Origin: Verrucomicrobiota bacterium
Lineage (GTDB): Bacteria > Verrucomicrobiota > Verrucomicrobiia > Limisphaerales > SXQI01
Assembly: GCA_008933045.1 (NCBI GenBank)
Contig: WBXJ01000007.1
Coordinates: forward strand, 1-26,783
Reading direction: 5' to 3'
Length of the DNA stretch: 26,783 nt
Numbering within the stretch: the stretch's first letter is position 1; each line of letters starts with the position of its first letter. A program made the position numbers and the translations under genes. Of this stretch, positions 25,886-26,783 are shown piece after piece. Under the pieces are notes generated by a model that saw only the letters and a list, made by a program, of their open reading frames with translations, made no database searches and was not told the origin of the DNA.

Positions 25886-26783
25886 TTATTCTGTTTCAAC
25901 GGAGGTCGAACGAATCACCTCGTCGGCTGTGGTTAAACCTGCCACCACCTTGCGGGCTCCGTCCTCACGCAACGTGCGCATGCCCATTTCACGGGCTCGA
26001 CTTCGCAATACCGACGATGGTGCCTTCTCATAAATTAGTTTACGGGCCTCGTCATCGATCACGAATATCTCGAAGATACCGAACCGCCCCCGGTTACCAG
26101 TCCCACTGCAATTGGAACAACCTTTTCCTTTGCGAAAATTAGGTTCTTTGACCGCGTTCAGATTGATCTCGAGCGCCTTCAGTTCCGAATCGGTAGGCAT
26201 GTAAGGAGCCGTACATTGCTTGCAGACTTTACGAACCAACCGCTGGGCCATCAGTCCGCGAGTCGAAGAAGCCACCAAGAACGGTTTAACTCCGATATCG
26301 ATCAAACGCGTGACAGCACTAGGAGCGTCGTTTGTGTGGAGCGTCGAAAATACCAAGTGACCCGTCAACGAAGCGTTGATTGCGATGGAAGCCGTCTCCA
26401 TATCACGGATTTCTCCCAACATGACGACATTCGGCGCTTGGCGCAACATGGAGCGGAGCGCAGTCGCGAATGTGAACCCAATATGTTCATTCACTTGCAC
26501 CTGGTTAATGCCCGCCAGCATGTATTCCACAGGATCCTCGACAGTAATGATTTTGCGATCCGGGCGATTGATGAAATTTAAAACGGAGTAGAGCGTTGTC
26601 GTCTTGCCGGAACCCGTCGGGCCAGTGACCAGCAAAATACCATCGGGCAGCCCTACCAAGCGTTCAAACGTCTGTTGATCGTCGGTAAGAAACCCTAACT
26701 CAGGAAGTCCCAGACGAAGACCTTCCTTGTCCAGAATACGCATGACGACGCTCTCACCGTGGTTGGTCGGAAGACAGTTCACG
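25886..26783 (-). CDS. PilB/GspE-type assembly ATPase, first copy, C-terminal part (cut by right window edge)
   Basis: The last 298 residues of a second PilB/GspE ATPase; the N-terminal domain lies beyond the right edge. Visible are LPTNHGESVVMRIL, Walker A GPTGSGKTTT at 54-63 of the fragment, EDPVEY, Walker B MLGEIRDMET, GHLVFSTLHTND, and the tetracysteine C187, C190, C222 and C225. The GTG at the edge is a Val codon inside the protein, not a start. It is paralogous to the copy ending at 22988 but clearly different: it has QAPN where the other has QDPD just before Walker B. The gene precedes pilT in the leftward pilus cluster and is followed by a 62-base gap. Confidence 0.93.
   Translation of the reverse strand, partial: VNCLPTNHGESVVMRILDKEGLRLGLPELGFLTDDQQTFERLVGLPDGILLVTGPTGSGKTTTLYSVLNFINRPDRKIITVEDPVEYMLAGINQVQVNEHIGFTFATALRSMLRQAPNVVMLGEIRDMETASIAINASLTGHLVFSTLHTNDAPSAVTRLIDIGVKPFLVASSTRGLMAQRLVRKVCKQCTAPYMPTDSELKALEINLNAVKEPNFRKGKGCSNCSGTGNRGRFGIFEIFVIDDEARKLIYEKAPSSVLRSRAREMGMRTLREDGARKVVAGLTTADEVIRSTSVETE

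Overview
The window reads as a chromosomal segment of a Verrucomicrobia-type bacterium (Planctomycetes–Verrucomicrobia–Chlamydiae superphylum), most like the Pedosphaera/Limisphaera side. Four things suggest this: Planctomycete-type cytochrome c proteins (DUF1549/DUF1553, 'PSD1') paired with DUF1501 proteins, a pseudopilin of the 'AFTLIELLVVIAIIAILA' type with a C-terminal H-X-DG motif, a secreted protease with many Ig-like domains, and a clustered pilB/pilT/pilB/pilC locus. This is inferred from protein families; no rRNA or tRNA gene is present to confirm it. The window is dense with intact genes. No gap exceeds about 160 bases, and I saw no mobile element, CRISPR array or clearly broken gene.

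Region A (1–10626, all leftward) is a probable five-gene operon. In transcription order it holds a periplasmic M16 zinc protease, PSD1 cytochrome A, DUF1501 protein A, PSD1 cytochrome B, and a second DUF1501 protein that is cut by the window edge. Only its first 39 codons are present (118 down to 1). The junctions are +21 bp, an 11-bp overlap, about +25 bp (or a 38-bp overlap, depending on the start) and 3 bp. The locus is therefore two tandem PSD1–DUF1501 modules behind a protease. The proteins carry Sec or twin-arginine-like export signals, so the products should act outside the cytoplasm.

Region B (10776–15433) has a lone rightward pseudopilin gene facing a leftward 1285-residue secreted clostripain-type (C11) cysteine protease with Ig-like repeats. 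A strong 12-bp-stem hairpin lies between the convergent ends.

Region C (15590–18373, rightward) holds a HAD phosphatase-like hydrolase, leuD (3-isopropylmalate dehydratase small subunit, without leuC nearby) and an RlmI-family 23S rRNA cytosine methyltransferase. They are spaced about 60 bp apart and probably co-transcribed.

Region D (18403–26783, leftward) is the type IV pilus/type II secretion motor cluster: a PilB/GspE ATPase (cut at the right edge), PilT, a second complete PilB/GspE and the platform protein PilC/GspF. It is followed by a 1037-residue membrane-anchored coiled-coil protein of the DUF4175 type. The pseudopilin in region B is a plausible client of this machine, though its promoter is separate.

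Across the window almost no start codon has a recognisable Shine–Dalgarno sequence, so several starts were chosen from signal peptides, family length and avoidance of overlaps.
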